Shown: positions 9,360-18,928, counted from the first letter of the stretch. The stretch: DNA of 64,000 bases from an uncultured Bacteroidales bacterium (GCA_900316995.1 ONEZ01000011.1:1-64000); one strand, 5' to 3'. Numbers and translations are program-made. Notes: generated by a model from the letters alone, not told the origin.

Positions 9360-9448
9360 ATGGACGATTATCATCCGGATTGTTTTACTGTTTAATTGGA
9401 TGAGGGGCTTACAGGTCTCCATCCGCCCAAATTTTGGAGGCTAAGCCT
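9360..9448 (+). promoter_or_regulatory. corA leader with small upstream ORF and alternative hairpins
   Basis: The leader holds an 11-codon ORF (9360-9395, MDDYHPDCFTV then TAA) preceded by a GAGAG-type sequence. Downstream, GGATG at 9398-9402 can pair either with CATCC inside the small ORF (9372-9376) or with CATCC at 9420-9424. CTCC at 9417-9420 can pair with the GGAG of the corA ribosome site (9436-9439). These pairings compete, so translation of the small ORF could control access to the corA start. An acidic, proline-containing peptide ahead of a Mg2+ transporter resembles enterobacterial mgtL in concept only. Confidence 0.5.
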
Positions 9449-10381
9449 ATGAGATCATTTCTTATCAACGGCAACGGATTGGTTGCCACTCCTAAATGGG
9501 AACCCGGCTGCTGGGTAAACATTACCAAACCTACACAAGAAGACAAAGAGTACGCCATTGACACACTTGGTGTGCCTGTCGCTTTCTATGAAGATATTGA
9601 AGACGTTGACGAGCGTCCTCGTGTTGAAGTGGAAGACGGCTGGTGTTTTATTCTTATGCGTATTCCGTGCAAGGCGGAGGAGTATGACACAACCGGTCCT
9701 TTTACCACTGTGCCGCTTGGTATTATCTATAAAGATGACGTGTTTGTATCAGTCTGTTTCCACAAGAATGACCTTATACCAGACTTCATACAATACACTA
9801 AGCGCAAGAACATTAAGCGTACTGACAATATAAACTTTGTATTCCGTCTGCTTCTCTCTGCCAGCATCTGGTTTCTGAAATATTTGAAACAGATTAACAA
9901 CCGCACCCGTATTGCAGAGAAAGAGCTTGAGAATTCAATCCGTAATGAGGATTTGCAGACACTTCTCAAACTTGAAAAGAGTTTGGTGTATTTCACCACA
10001 TCGCTCCGTGGCAATGACATTCTCTGCCACCGCCTCAAGAATCTGCGTTCATCTAAAGAACAGTATGACCCGGAACTGGTTGAGGATGTTGAAATTGAGT
10101 CAAAACAGGCGCTTGAGACCACTAATATATACAGCGACATTCTTTCAGGCCTTATGGATGCCTACGCCTCTGTAATTTCAAACAACCTTAACGTGGTGAT
10201 GAAACGCCTTACCACCATATCAATAGTGCTCATGATGCCTACATTGATAGCGAGTTTCTTTGGTATGAACTTAGAGATTGGCACCACCATATTTAACCCT
10301 ATGTTCTATATAGTAACGGTGCTCACCATTCTGCTGACCGGGCTTACCACCATATATTTTATTCGCAAAAACTGGTTCTAA
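9449..10381 (+). CDS. corA: CorA-family magnesium/divalent cation channel
   Basis: A 310-aa inner-membrane Mg2+ channel of the CorA family. A large N-terminal cytoplasmic domain is followed by a long helix (about residues 150-240) and two C-terminal membrane segments, with the diagnostic GMN selectivity motif in SFFGMNLEIG near residue 272. The tail KNWF is basic, as usual. I chose the ATG at 9449 because GGAGG at 9436-9440 is correctly spaced; an in-frame TTG at 9434 overlaps that ribosome site and is unlikely. The gene stands alone, with a leader that may be regulatory and a strong terminator behind it. Confidence 0.93.
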   Translation: MRSFLINGNGLVATPKWEPGCWVNITKPTQEDKEYAIDTLGVPVAFYEDIEDVDERPRVEVEDGWCFILMRIPCKAEEYDTTGPFTTVPLGIIYKDDVFVSVCFHKNDLIPDFIQYTKRKNIKRTDNINFVFRLLLSASIWFLKYLKQINNRTRIAEKELENSIRNEDLQTLLKLEKSLVYFTTSLRGNDILCHRLKNLRSSKEQYDPELVEDVEIESKQALETTNIYSDILSGLMDAYASVISNNLNVVMKRLTTISIVLMMPTLIASFFGMNLEIGTTIFNPMFYIVTVLTILLTGLTTIYFIRKNWF

Positions 10382-10385
10382 TATT

Positions 10386-10420
10386 AAAGGGCGGCTCAAT
10401 AGAGTCGCCCTTTGATTTTG
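10386..10420 (+). terminator. Terminator after corA
   Basis: A 12-bp stem (AAAGGGCGGCTC with GAGTCGCCCTTT, one G-T pair) closes a four-base AATA loop and is followed by GATTTT. It separates corA from the convergent pgm gene. A second palindrome, TTATTCGGG...CCCGAATAA (10440-10463), lies between it and pgm and lacks a clear U-run. Confidence 0.8.
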
Positions 10421-10472
10421 TACGTTGATTGTGAGATCCTTATTCGGGACGAGCCCCGAATAATAACGTGTG

Positions 10473-12218
10473 TTACACGCCCAGTGATTTCTTAACCGCT
10501 TCAATCTTGGCATCGGCGGCAGCGTTCACAGCATCATACTCACTGCGGTTCTTCAGCGGCAGACGCACCTCCACGTAGAACTTAATCTTAGGTTCTGTGC
10601 CTGACGGACGCACTGAAATCTTGGTACCGTCCTGTGTGAAGTACTGGAGCACATTGGATGTCTCCGGCATCTCCATTTGCGTTGATGTACCGGAAACCAA
10701 ATCAATACAGCGAAGTGAAGCGTAATCCTTTATAATCAACACCTTGGAGCCGGCAATCTCTTCAGGAGGACATGAACGTAATTGTGTCATCATTTTCTTA
10801 ATCTCCTCCGCACCTGCCTTGCCTTTCTTCACCACAGAGATCCCTTTCTCTTTGGAGAAGCCGAATTCAAGGTAGATATCCTGCATAAGTTCATATATTG
10901 TCTTGCCGTTATCTTTTGCCCATGCGCAAATCTCAGCCATCATCACACAAGCTGAAACTGCATCCTTGTCACGTACAAAATCCTGAACAAGGAATCCGTA
11001 GCTTTCTTCTCCACCGCCTAAGTAGCGTTTCTTACCCTCTTGCTCACGCATTACATTTGCAATCCACTTAAAGCCTGTATAAACATCATAATAAGGAACC
11101 TTATAGGCCTTTGCCATGGCGGCTATCTGCTCTGTGGTTACAATGGTCTTCACTATATATTCATTTCCCTTAAGTCTGCCAAGTTCCTTGTTACGGCGGA
11201 TAAGATAGTAAACAAACATCTGGGCAGTCTGGTTGCCATTCATAAGAATCCACTCACCCTTGTCATTTTTAACTGCTATGCCCATGCGGTCTGCATCAGG
11301 GTCTGACGCCATAACAATGTCAGCGTCAATCTCTTTTGCACGCTCAACAGCAAGTTTCAGAGCTGCAGGCTCCTCTGGGTTTGGAGAAACCACAGTAGGA
11401 AAGTCACCGCTTATAATATTCTGCGAATCAACCCCATACACATTCTCAAAACCAAACATCTTGAGAGCGCGAGGTATAAGAGTGATACCTGTTCCGTGGA
11501 TAGGGGTATATACAATCTTGAGGTTCTTCTGGCGTGCCACCACATCAGGAGAGAGGCTCAAAGCCTTTATTTTGTCCAGATATATGCGGTCAACATTCTC
11601 ACCTATTATCTCAATGAGTGAAGAGTCGCCTTTGAACTTAATGTCTTTAATGTCTTTAATCTTGTTTACCTCTGAAATTATGCCGGTGTCATGAGGTGGT
11701 ATCACCTGTGCGCCGTCCTCCCAGTATGCCTTGTAGCCATTGTACTCTTTAGGATTGTGGCTTGCAGTTACAACCACACCGCTCTGGCATCCAAGTTCGC
11801 GAATGGCGAATGAAATTTCAGGGGTTGGTCTCAGGTCCTCAAAAAGAAATACCTTTATGCCGTTTGCTGAGAAGATGTTTGCTGTGGTTTCTGCAAAGAG
11901 GCGGCTGTTATTGCGGCAGTCATGTCCTACAACCACTTTTATATCTGCGTTTTTTCCGTAATTCTTGCGCAGATAGTTTGCAAGTCCCTGGGTTGCAGCC
12001 CCCACTGTGTATATATTCATACGGTTGGTGCCCACTCCCATAATGCCACGCAAGCCACCGGTGCCAAACTCCAAATCCTTGTAGAAGCACTCAATAAGTT
12101 CTGTGGAATCATCTGCATCAAGCATCTCCTGAACCTTTTTCTTGGTTTCAGCATCATAATCGCCACTAAGCCACACCTGCGCTTTAGAGCGAACATCTTC
12201 AATTAAATTGTTTTCCAT
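10473..12218 (-). CDS. Phosphoglucomutase/phosphomannomutase-family phosphosugar mutase
   Basis: A 581-aa alpha-D-phosphohexomutase, which interconverts sugar 1- and 6-phosphates in the cytoplasm. All four family motifs are present: the phosphoserine loop VTASHNPKEYNGYK (about residue 145), the metal loop ASDPDADRMG, the sugar-specificity loop GGGEESYG, and the phosphate-binding loop SVRPSGTEPKIKF near the end. The length fits the large bacterial PGM/PMM subgroup. The start MENNLIEDV was chosen over an upstream ATG that adds 14 residues unlike the family. The gene is monocistronic and convergent with corA. Confidence 0.93.
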   Translation of the reverse strand: MENNLIEDVRSKAQVWLSGDYDAETKKKVQEMLDADDSTELIECFYKDLEFGTGGLRGIMGVGTNRMNIYTVGAATQGLANYLRKNYGKNADIKVVVGHDCRNNSRLFAETTANIFSANGIKVFLFEDLRPTPEISFAIRELGCQSGVVVTASHNPKEYNGYKAYWEDGAQVIPPHDTGIISEVNKIKDIKDIKFKGDSSLIEIIGENVDRIYLDKIKALSLSPDVVARQKNLKIVYTPIHGTGITLIPRALKMFGFENVYGVDSQNIISGDFPTVVSPNPEEPAALKLAVERAKEIDADIVMASDPDADRMGIAVKNDKGEWILMNGNQTAQMFVYYLIRRNKELGRLKGNEYIVKTIVTTEQIAAMAKAYKVPYYDVYTGFKWIANVMREQEGKKRYLGGGEESYGFLVQDFVRDKDAVSACVMMAEICAWAKDNGKTIYELMQDIYLEFGFSKEKGISVVKKGKAGAEEIKKMMTQLRSCPPEEIAGSKVLIIKDYASLRCIDLVSGTSTQMEMPETSNVLQYFTQDGTKISVRPSGTEPKIKFYVEVRLPLKNRSEYDAVNAAADAKIEAVKKSLGV

Positions 12219-12325
12219 ATAATGTGTTGGTTTAAGTTGTTTCTCAATACAATAATACATTTTATATTGAACTACAAATGTAGTAAATTTTTAGAGAATG
12301 ACAACATTATGTTGATTTTTTTTGA

Positions 12326-12390
12326 ATAACTTTGCGCAAACAATAATAATCGGGGAATCGGGGGATCGGTGAACCGGAGAATCGAATAAA
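12326..12390 (+). promoter_or_regulatory. ilvD promoter (-7) and octamer array in the 5' UTR
   Basis: TAACTTTG at 12326-12333 fits the -7 consensus. Between it and the ilvD ATG (12403) lie five 8-bp units of the form CGGNGAAT (12351-12390), the reverse complement of the ATTCACCG octamers found before ilvN, recA and the DUF4290 gene. The array would be transcribed as part of the leader. No leader peptide or terminator is seen. Confidence 0.7.
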
Positions 12391-12402
12391 ACATTAAGTA
12401 TT

Positions 12403-14235
12403 ATGATGAAGAATAAACTTAGGAGTGCTATATGCACTGAAGGACGCCGCATGGCGGGAGCCAGAGCCCTATGGGTTGCTGACGGCATGAAGAAAGAGCA
12501 GCTTGGAAAGCCAATTATTGCCATAGTAAACTCATTTACACAGTTTGTGCCAGGTCACGTTCATCTTCATGAGATAGGCCAGGAGATAAAAAAGGAAATT
12601 GAGCGTCTTGGCTGTTTTGCCGCAGAGTTCAACACCATAGCTATTGATGACGGTATTGCAATGGGTCATGACGGTATGCTATACTCGCTGCCAAGCCGTG
12701 ATATAATTGCAGACAGCGTGGAGTATATGGTAAACGCCCACAAGGCCGATGCCATGATTTGCATAAGCAACTGTGACAAGATAACTCCGGGTATGCTGAT
12801 GGCCACCATGAGGCTTAATATTCCTACAGTGTTTGTATCGGGAGGCCCTATGGAGGCTGGAGAGTGGGGCAAACGCCATCTTGACCTTATAGACGCCATG
12901 GTTCAGAGTGCAGACCCTACAGTCAGCGATGCCGATGTGGAGCAGATAGAGCGTGCCGCCTGCCCTGGTTGCGGCTGCTGCTCTGGTATGTTCACCGCCA
13001 ACTCTATGAACTGCCTCAATGAGGTTTTGGGTATGGCTCTGCCTGGTAACGGAACCATTGTGGCCACACACGTAAACCGCCGCCGCCTCTTTATGGATGC
13101 TGCCGCTCTTATAGTTAAGAACGCATACAAGTACTATCAGGACGGCGATGAGAGCGTTCTGCCTCTAAACATTGCCACCCGTGAGGCGTTCCTGAACTCA
13201 ATGACACTTGACATTGCAATGGGAGGCTCCACAAACACAGTGCTCCACTTGCTTGCCATAGCTCATGAGGCCGGAGTAAACTTCACAATGGACGACATTG
13301 ACGCACTGAGCCGCAAGACTCCGTGCCTTTGCAAGGTTGCGCCAAACACTCAAATGTATCACGTACAAGATGTGAACCGTGCAGGTGGCATCCTTGGCAT
13401 TATGGAGTGCCTTGAAAAGGGCGGTCTGCTCCACACAAACGCCAAACGTGTTGACGGTCTTACCCTTGGAGAAGCCATCAAAGCGTACAGCATAACCAAT
13501 GGCGACATTAGCAGCGAGGCAAAACGCATTTACAGCAGCGCTCCTGGACGCAAGTTCAATATCACACTTGGCTCACAAGACTCCAAGTTTGACAGCTTTG
13601 ACACTGACCGTGCAGAAGGTTGCATCCGTGACCTTGAGCACGCCTATACAAAAGACGGCGGCTTGGGTGTACTGAAAGGCAATATTGCAAAAGACGGTTG
13701 TGTAATTAAAACTGCAGGTGTGGATGAAAGCATCTGGCACTTCAAAGGCAAGGCAGTGGTTTTCCAGTCACAAGAGGAGGCTTGCGATGGCATTCTTGGC
13801 GGCAAAGTTCAAGCCGGCGATGTGGTGTTCATCACATTTGAAGGGCCTAAGGGCGGACCTGGCATGCAGGAGATGCTCTACCCAACCTCTTACATAAAAT
13901 CAATGCACCTTGGCAAGGCCTGCGCCCTTGTAACTGACGGACGTTTCTCTGGCGGAACATCAGGGCTTAGCATAGGGCACGTATCACCAGAGGCTGCCGC
14001 AGGTGGCAATATTGGCCTTGTACGCAACGGTGATATTATTGAAATTGACATTCCAAACCGAAGCATAAACGCACTTGTAAGTGATGAGGAGTTTGAGGCA
14101 CGCCGCAAGGCTGAGATGGCAAGAGGCAAGGACGCCTTTACCGCTGTTCGTAACCGTGTGGTGCCTAAATCCCTTAGAGCCTACGCGTCACTCGTAAGCT
14201 CAGCAGATAAGGGCGGCGTCAGGATTATTGATTGA
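12403..14235 (+). CDS. ilvD: Dihydroxy-acid dehydratase
   Basis: IlvD dehydrates 2,3-dihydroxyisovalerate (valine/leucine branch) and 2,3-dihydroxy-3-methylvalerate (isoleucine branch) to the corresponding 2-oxoacids. The 610-aa protein has the normal length. The iron-sulfur cysteines are visible in [11 protein letters not shown] (about residue 124) and [19 protein letters not shown] (about residue 190). The C-terminal domain has [16 protein letters not shown] and [21 protein letters not shown]. It is the first gene of the ilv operon, 20 bases ahead of the aminotransferase. Confidence 0.97.
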   Translation: MMKNKLRSAICTEGRRMAGARALWVADGMKKEQLGKPIIAIVNSFTQFVPGHVHLHEIGQEIKKEIERLGCFAAEFNTIAIDDGIAMGHDGMLYSLPSRDIIADSVEYMVNAHKADAMICISNCDKITPGMLMATMRLNIPTVFVSGGPMEAGEWGKRHLDLIDAMVQSADPTVSDADVEQIERAACPGCGCCSGMFTANSMNCLNEVLGMALPGNGTIVATHVNRRRLFMDAAALIVKNAYKYYQDGDESVLPLNIATREAFLNSMTLDIAMGGSTNTVLHLLAIAHEAGVNFTMDDIDALSRKTPCLCKVAPNTQMYHVQDVNRAGGILGIMECLEKGGLLHTNAKRVDGLTLGEAIKAYSITNGDISSEAKRIYSSAPGRKFNITLGSQDSKFDSFDTDRAEGCIRDLEHAYTKDGGLGVLKGNIAKDGCVIKTAGVDESIWHFKGKAVVFQSQEEACDGILGGKVQAGDVVFITFEGPKGGPGMQEMLYPTSYIKSMHLGKACALVTDGRFSGGTSGLSIGHVSPEAAAGGNIGLVRNGDIIEIDIPNRSINALVSDEEFEARRKAEMARGKDAFTAVRNRVVPKSLRAYASLVSSADKGGVRIID

Positions 14236-14255
14236 CATAACGTAACATAACAGTT

Positions 14256-15392
14256 ATGAATAAAACAGTAGATGAAATGACATCCTTCCTTGTGATGGAT
14301 GTGCTGGAAAAGGCTGGTGAGATGAGCCGTAAAGGTATTGACATTGTGCACCTTGAAGTGGGAGAACCAGACTTTGACGTGCCTGAATGTGTGCGTGGGG
14401 CTGTGGATGAGGCTTACAATACGCACGTCACCCATTACACCCATTCCCTTGGGGATCCTGAGCTCAGAGCTGAGATTGCCTCTCTCTATAATAGAGAGTA
14501 TGGTGTGAACGTATCTCCAGACCGCATACTGGTTACGAGCGGGACATCGCCAGCGCTACTGTTAGTTACAATACTTCTTTGCAGCCCAGGTTCTGAGGTG
14601 ATACTGTCAAACCCAGGTTACGCCTGCTACAAGAATTTTGTGCTTGCGGCTCACGCCAAACCCGTGTATGTAGATCTTGACCCAGCCAAAGGTTTTGAGT
14701 ATAACATTGATGATATAAAATCCAAAATAAACTCAAACACAGCCGCCATTTTCATCAACTCCCCCATGAACCCCACAGGAGCCATTCTTTCAGAGAAGTT
14801 CATGCGTGAACTTGCCACATTAGGGGTGACGGTGGTTAGTGACGAGATTTATCACGGGCTTGTTTATGAGGGCAAAGCTCACTCCATGCTGGAGTACGCT
14901 GATGATGCCATTGTGCTTAATGGTTTCAGCAAGCGTTTTGCCATGACTGGCCTTAGGCTCGGCTACCTGATAGCGCCTCAAAAATATATGGAGGCGCTAC
15001 AGAAGATGGGGCAGAATTTCCTTATTTGCGCCTCTTCAACCGCACAGAAGGCTGGCATAAGCACTCTGCGAGACAAATCAGACTATGAGCATAAGATGCT
15101 TTCCACATACAATGAACGCAGACTCTATATGATTGAGAGACTGCGTTCATTGGGGTTTGTAATTCCTAAAGACCCGCAGGGGGCTTTCTATGTATTTGCA
15201 GACGCCTCACGCTTTACTTCAGACTCCTTGAAGTTCGCCTTTGACGTTCTGGAGAACGCCCATGTGGGCATAACTCCAGGGGTTGACTTTGGCACTGGCA
15301 TCTGCACCCACTATGTCCGCTTCTCCTACGCCAACTCGCTTGAACGTATAAAAGAGGGGCTGGACAGGCTGGAACGGTATTTGGTTAGATAG
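14256..15392 (+). CDS. PLP-dependent aminotransferase, class I/II
   Basis: A 378-aa fold-type I aminotransferase. Marks include HLEVGEPDFDVP at the substrate arm, NSPMNPTGAILS, SDEIYHGLVYEG, and the PLP lysine in LNGFSKRFAMTGLRLGYL (about residue 229). The C-terminal arginine in HYVRFSYAN binds the substrate carboxylate in this family. It lies between ilvD and ilvB, 20 bases from ilvD, which suggests a role linked to branched-chain or pyruvate-derived amino acids, but the classical IlvE belongs to a different fold class. Aspartate or alanine aminotransferase activity is equally possible from sequence alone. Confidence 0.88.
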   Translation: MNKTVDEMTSFLVMDVLEKAGEMSRKGIDIVHLEVGEPDFDVPECVRGAVDEAYNTHVTHYTHSLGDPELRAEIASLYNREYGVNVSPDRILVTSGTSPALLLVTILLCSPGSEVILSNPGYACYKNFVLAAHAKPVYVDLDPAKGFEYNIDDIKSKINSNTAAIFINSPMNPTGAILSEKFMRELATLGVTVVSDEIYHGLVYEGKAHSMLEYADDAIVLNGFSKRFAMTGLRLGYLIAPQKYMEALQKMGQNFLICASSTAQKAGISTLRDKSDYEHKMLSTYNERRLYMIERLRSLGFVIPKDPQGAFYVFADASRFTSDSLKFAFDVLENAHVGITPGVDFGTGICTHYVRFSYANSLERIKEGLDRLERYLVR

Positions 15393-15411
15393 TAGATATT
15401 TTGTATCTTTG
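15380..15411 (+). promoter_or_regulatory. Internal promoter for ilvBNC
   Basis: TTTG (15380-15383) and TATCTTTG (15404-15411) are 20 bases apart, a near-consensus Bacteroidetes promoter. It overlaps the end of the aminotransferase gene and would start transcription about 20 bases before the ilvB ATG. Confidence 0.7.
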
Positions 15412-15438
15412 CCACCTCTAATAATAACTATTAAGACA

Positions 15439-17121
15439 ATGACTGGTTCACAAGCATTGATGGAGGCCCTTATGAATGAGGGCGTGGATACCATCTTTGG
15501 GTATCCTGGAGGGAGTATAATTCCGGTTTTTGACGCACTTTATGACTATATGAATAAGGTGCGTTACATCCTTACACGCCATGAGCAGGGTGCAACACAT
15601 GCCGCCCAGGGATATGCACGAGTGAAAGGGAAGCCGGGAGTCTGCATTGTGACCAGCGGTCCTGGCGCAACAAACACAATTACAGGTATAGGAGATGCCA
15701 TTATGGACAGCACACCGCTTGTGGTTATCACAGGTCAGGTGAGCGACACCATGCTTGGAACAGACGCCTTTCAGGAGATTGACATGGTGGGCATAACACA
15801 GCCTATAACCAAGTGGAGTTATCAGATACGCCACGCCAGTGAGATAGCGTGGGCTGTGGCTCGTGCATTCTACATTGCAAAGAGCGGACGTCCGGGCCCT
15901 GTAGTGCTTGATTTTACCAAAAACGCCCAGCTTGAACAAATAGAGTTCAAGCCAGAGAAATGTGAGTTCATACGCAGTTACATCCCGCATCACCACCTTG
16001 ACAGTGAGGCGGTAACAGCCGCAGCAGAGCTTATAAACTCAGCCAAGAAGCCGTTTGCCCTTGTAGGTCATGGCGTTACAATTGGCGAAGCAGAGAGTGA
16101 ACTAAAGGCATTTCTTGAAAAGGCTGACATTCCTGCTGCATGGACAATGCTGGGAGAGAGCGCCATGGAGACAGACTACCCTCTTAACATGGGTATGCTT
16201 GGCATGCACGGCAACATAGGTCCTAACATAAAGACAAATGAGTGTGACGTGCTCATTGCCATAGGAATGCGTTTTGATGACCGCATCACAGGTGATTTAA
16301 GCTCATACGCAAAACAGGCCAAGGTAATCCACTTTGATATAGACGTGGCAGAGATAGACAAGAACGTTAAGACTAACGTAGCTGTACTTGGCAATGTTAA
16401 AGAGACCCTGCCCGCTGTTACAGCGCAGTTAGTTGAGAACAAACATACAGACTGGATCAACTCTTTTGACGAATACCGTGAGAAGGAGTTCAACCTTGTT
16501 ATAAATAAGCAACTTAACCCCGATGCCGGCTCACCAATAACTATGAGTGAGGTGGTACGCAAGGTTTCAGACGCCACACGCAGCGAGGCCATACTTGTTA
16601 CAGACGTAGGTCAGAACCAAATGGAGGCTGTGCGTTACTTCCGTTTCAAGAAGAGACGCAGTGTGGTAACATCGGGCGGTGCCGGAACAATGGGATTTGG
16701 CATTCCTGCGGCACTTGGAGCCAAGGTTGCAGCACCTGAGCGCACTGTCTGCCTATTCTGCGGCGACGGTGGATTCCAAATGACAATGCAGGAGCTTGGC
16801 ACAATTATGCAGGAGCAGCTTGGAGTAAAGATTATTCTTATGAACAACAACTACCTTGGCATGGTACGCCAGTGGCAGGAGCTGTTCTGGCATGAGCGCT
16901 ACTCCTCCACCCCGCTCTCAAACCCTGACTTCTGCGCCATAGCAGCCGCCTACGGTATAAGCACAAGCCATGTTACAGAACGTGCCCAGCTTGATGCCGC
17001 CATAGCAGACATGGTAAAAGATGACAAACCTTATCTGCTTGTGGTTGAGTGCGAGGAGAAGGGTCTTGTATATCCTATGATTCCCGCAGGCAGCAAGGTA
17101 ACAAATATTTTAATTAGTTGA
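15439..17121 (+). CDS. ilvB: Acetolactate synthase large (catalytic) subunit
   Basis: IlvB makes 2-acetolactate or 2-aceto-2-hydroxybutyrate from pyruvate (plus 2-oxobutyrate) using thiamine diphosphate, Mg2+ and FAD. The protein is 560 aa from the ATG at 15439; an upstream TTG overlaps the promoter and was rejected. The catalytic glutamate is in TRHEQGATHAAQGYAR (about residue 48). The ThDP-binding motif starts at CGDGGFQMTMQELGT and continues to NNNYLGMVRQWQ (about residues 430-475). It is followed by ilvN. The stop codon TGA is part of the first heptamer of a tandem repeat. Confidence 0.96.
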   Translation: MTGSQALMEALMNEGVDTIFGYPGGSIIPVFDALYDYMNKVRYILTRHEQGATHAAQGYARVKGKPGVCIVTSGPGATNTITGIGDAIMDSTPLVVITGQVSDTMLGTDAFQEIDMVGITQPITKWSYQIRHASEIAWAVARAFYIAKSGRPGPVVLDFTKNAQLEQIEFKPEKCEFIRSYIPHHHLDSEAVTAAAELINSAKKPFALVGHGVTIGEAESELKAFLEKADIPAAWTMLGESAMETDYPLNMGMLGMHGNIGPNIKTNECDVLIAIGMRFDDRITGDLSSYAKQAKVIHFDIDVAEIDKNVKTNVAVLGNVKETLPAVTAQLVENKHTDWINSFDEYREKEFNLVINKQLNPDAGSPITMSEVVRKVSDATRSEAILVTDVGQNQMEAVRYFRFKKRRSVVTSGGAGTMGFGIPAALGAKVAAPERTVCLFCGDGGFQMTMQELGTIMQEQLGVKIILMNNNYLGMVRQWQELFWHERYSSTPLSNPDFCAIAAAYGISTSHVTERAQLDAAIADMVKDDKPYLLVVECEEKGLVYPMIPAGSKVTNILIS

Positions 17122-17182
17122 CATTTGACATTTGACAGTTGACATTTGACGATTCACCGATTCACCGATTTACCGATTCACC
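17118..17182. repeat. Heptamer array joined to octamer array between ilvB and ilvN
   Basis: Five TTGACAT/TTGACAG heptamers (17118-17152) run directly into four GATTCACC octamers (17151-17182). The first heptamer contains the ilvB stop codon and the last octamer ends 10 bases before the ilvN ATG, so the whole gap is repeat. Two repeat families with different periods are juxtaposed here. Confidence 0.95.
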
Positions 17183-17192
17183 ATAATAATAC

Positions 17193-17741
17193 ATGAACCA
17201 ACTATATACAGTAACAGTCTTTTCTGAGAACGTACCTGGTTTGCTGAACCAGATTACAATTGTGTTCACCCGCCGTCAGATAAATATTGAGACACTCTCA
17301 GTATCGCCGTCGGCACTACCGGGAATACATAAGTTCACCATAACCGCCTATACAGACCAAGACACAATAGAGAAGGTGGTTAAGCAGATAGACAAACGTG
17401 TTGATATTCTAAAGGCCTATTATAACACAGATGAAGAGCTTGTGTATCAGGAAATAGCCCTCTACAAGCTTGCCACAGACAAGGTGCTTTCAATGGGTGG
17501 CATAGAACCGCTCATACGTAAGTATAACGCCCGTGTAATTGAGATTTTAGAGAACTGCATAGTAATAGAGAAAACAGGGCTCTACACAGAGACACAGGAG
17601 ATGTTTAACGAGCTTCAGGCTCGCATCGGGGTGCTTCAGTTCATACGAAGCGGCCGTGTGGCCATAACAAGAGGCAAAAAAGAGCGCCTCAGCGACATGC
17701 TTGCAAAAATTGAGGAACGCAGAAGAGAAGAATCTAAATAA
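17193..17741 (+). CDS. ilvN: Acetolactate synthase small (regulatory) subunit
   Basis: IlvN/IlvH activates the catalytic subunit and usually confers valine feedback inhibition. The protein is 182 aa. An N-terminal ACT domain (about residues 4-75) has the typical NVPGLLNQITIVFTRRQINI, followed by the small-subunit C-terminal domain (about residues 85-160). The extreme C-terminus is basic and charged. It lies between ilvB and ilvC in the normal order. Confidence 0.95.
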   Translation: MNQLYTVTVFSENVPGLLNQITIVFTRRQINIETLSVSPSALPGIHKFTITAYTDQDTIEKVVKQIDKRVDILKAYYNTDEELVYQEIALYKLATDKVLSMGGIEPLIRKYNARVIEILENCIVIEKTGLYTETQEMFNELQARIGVLQFIRSGRVAITRGKKERLSDMLAKIEERRREESK

Positions 17742-17747
17742 TTATTG

Positions 17748-17755
17748 TAACTTTG
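17748..17755 (+). promoter_or_regulatory. -7 box of a promoter for ilvC
   Basis: TAACTTTG, followed by GC, fits the -7 consensus and lies six bases after the ilvN stop. No clear -33 box is seen. The predicted 5' UTR then consists almost wholly of the octamer array at 17769-17832. Confidence 0.6.
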
Positions 17756-17768
17756 CAGTTCGAAAGAC

Positions 17769-17832
17769 GAATCGGTCAATCGTTTAATCGGTTAATCGAT
17801 TAAACAGTTCACCGGTTCAACGATTCACCATA
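17769..17832. repeat. Degenerate octamer array in the ilvC 5' UTR
   Basis: Eight consecutive 8-bp units with an exact period (GAATCGGT, CAATCGTT, TAATCGGT, TAATCGAT, TAAACAGT, TCACCGGT, TCAACGAT, TCACCATA). The array changes from the GGTGAATC orientation to the GATTCACC orientation along its length. It ends 23 bases before the ilvC ATG. Confidence 0.9.
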
Positions 17833-17855
17833 ATACTAAATTAACACATAAAGAA

Positions 17856-18899
17856 ATGGCTCAGATTAATTTTGGCGGTGTAATAGAGAATGTTGTTACC
17901 CGCGAGGAATTTCCACTTGAGAAGGCACGTGAGGTGCTTAAAAATGAAACTATCGCTGTAATAGGTTACGGCGTACAAGGTCCTGGTCAGTCACTTAACC
18001 TGCGTGATAACGGTTTTAACGTGATTGTAGGCCAGCGTAAAGGCAAAACATGGGACAAGGCTGTTGCTGACGGCTGGGTGCCAGGTGAGACCCTGTTTGA
18101 GATTGAGGAGGCTTGCAAGCGCGGTACCATTATACAATACCTGCTTTCTGACGCAGCTCAGATTGAGCAGTGGCCTGTAGTAAAGCGCAACCTCACCCCA
18201 GGCAAGGCTCTTTACTTCTCTCACGGCTTTGGTATTACTTGGAATGACCGTACCGGCATAGTTCCACCAAAAGATGTTGACGTAATTATGATTGCACCTA
18301 AGGGTTCAGGCACATCACTGCGCCGTATGTTCCTTCAGGGCCGCGGTCTTAACTCTTCATACGCTATATGGCAGGATGCAACCGGCAAGGCCTTTGACCG
18401 TGTAATTGCACTTGGTATTGGCGTAGGCTCAGGCTACCTGTTTGAGACTACATTCCTTAAAGAGGCCACATCTGACCTTACTGGTGAGCGTGGTTCACTT
18501 ATGGGCGCTATCCAAGGCTTGCTTCTTGCTCAGTATGAGGTTCTCCGTGAGAACGGTCATGAACCATCTGAGGCTTTCAATGAGACAGTTGAGGAGCTTA
18601 CCCAGTCACTTGGCCCTCTATTTGCAGAGAATGGTATGGACTGGATGTACGCAAACTGCTCAACAACAGCCCAGCGTGGTGCTCTTGATTGGATGGGTCC
18701 TTTCCACGATGCAATCAAACCTGTAATGCAGAAACTTTACGCAAGCGTTAAAAGCGGCCACGAGGCTCAGATTTCAATTGATTCAAACTCTCAGCCTGAT
18801 TATCGTGAAAAACTTAACAAGGAGCTGGAGGCTCTACGTAATAGCGAGATGTGGCAGGCTGGCGCTGTAGTTCGTAAACTGCGTCCTGAGAACAATTGA
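17856..18899 (+). CDS. ilvC: Ketol-acid reductoisomerase
   Basis: IlvC isomerises and reduces 2-acetolactate (or acetohydroxybutyrate) to the dihydroxy acid with NAD(P)H and Mg2+. The protein is 347 aa. The nucleotide-binding Rossmann motif is VIGYGVQGPGQSLNLRDNG (about residue 36), followed by VGQRKGKTWDKA, which sets cofactor preference. Metal and substrate residues lie in the C-terminal knotted domain (FNETVEELTQSL, about residue 240). It is the last gene of the ilv operon, with its own promoter and a terminator. Confidence 0.97.
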   Translation: MAQINFGGVIENVVTREEFPLEKAREVLKNETIAVIGYGVQGPGQSLNLRDNGFNVIVGQRKGKTWDKAVADGWVPGETLFEIEEACKRGTIIQYLLSDAAQIEQWPVVKRNLTPGKALYFSHGFGITWNDRTGIVPPKDVDVIMIAPKGSGTSLRRMFLQGRGLNSSYAIWQDATGKAFDRVIALGIGVGSGYLFETTFLKEATSDLTGERGSLMGAIQGLLLAQYEVLRENGHEPSEAFNETVEELTQSLGPLFAENGMDWMYANCSTTAQRGALDWMGPFHDAIKPVMQKLYASVKSGHEAQISIDSNSQPDYREKLNKELEALRNSEMWQAGAVVRKLRPENN

Positions 18900-18928
18900 T
18901 TTATTATAACAAAACTCCAACTATAGAT

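Noticed and set aside
10440..10463. Terminator for pgm at the TTATTCGGG/CCCGAATAA palindrome
   Set aside because: The stem is good but there is no U-run on the minus strand, so termination is not supported; it may be only a palindrome.
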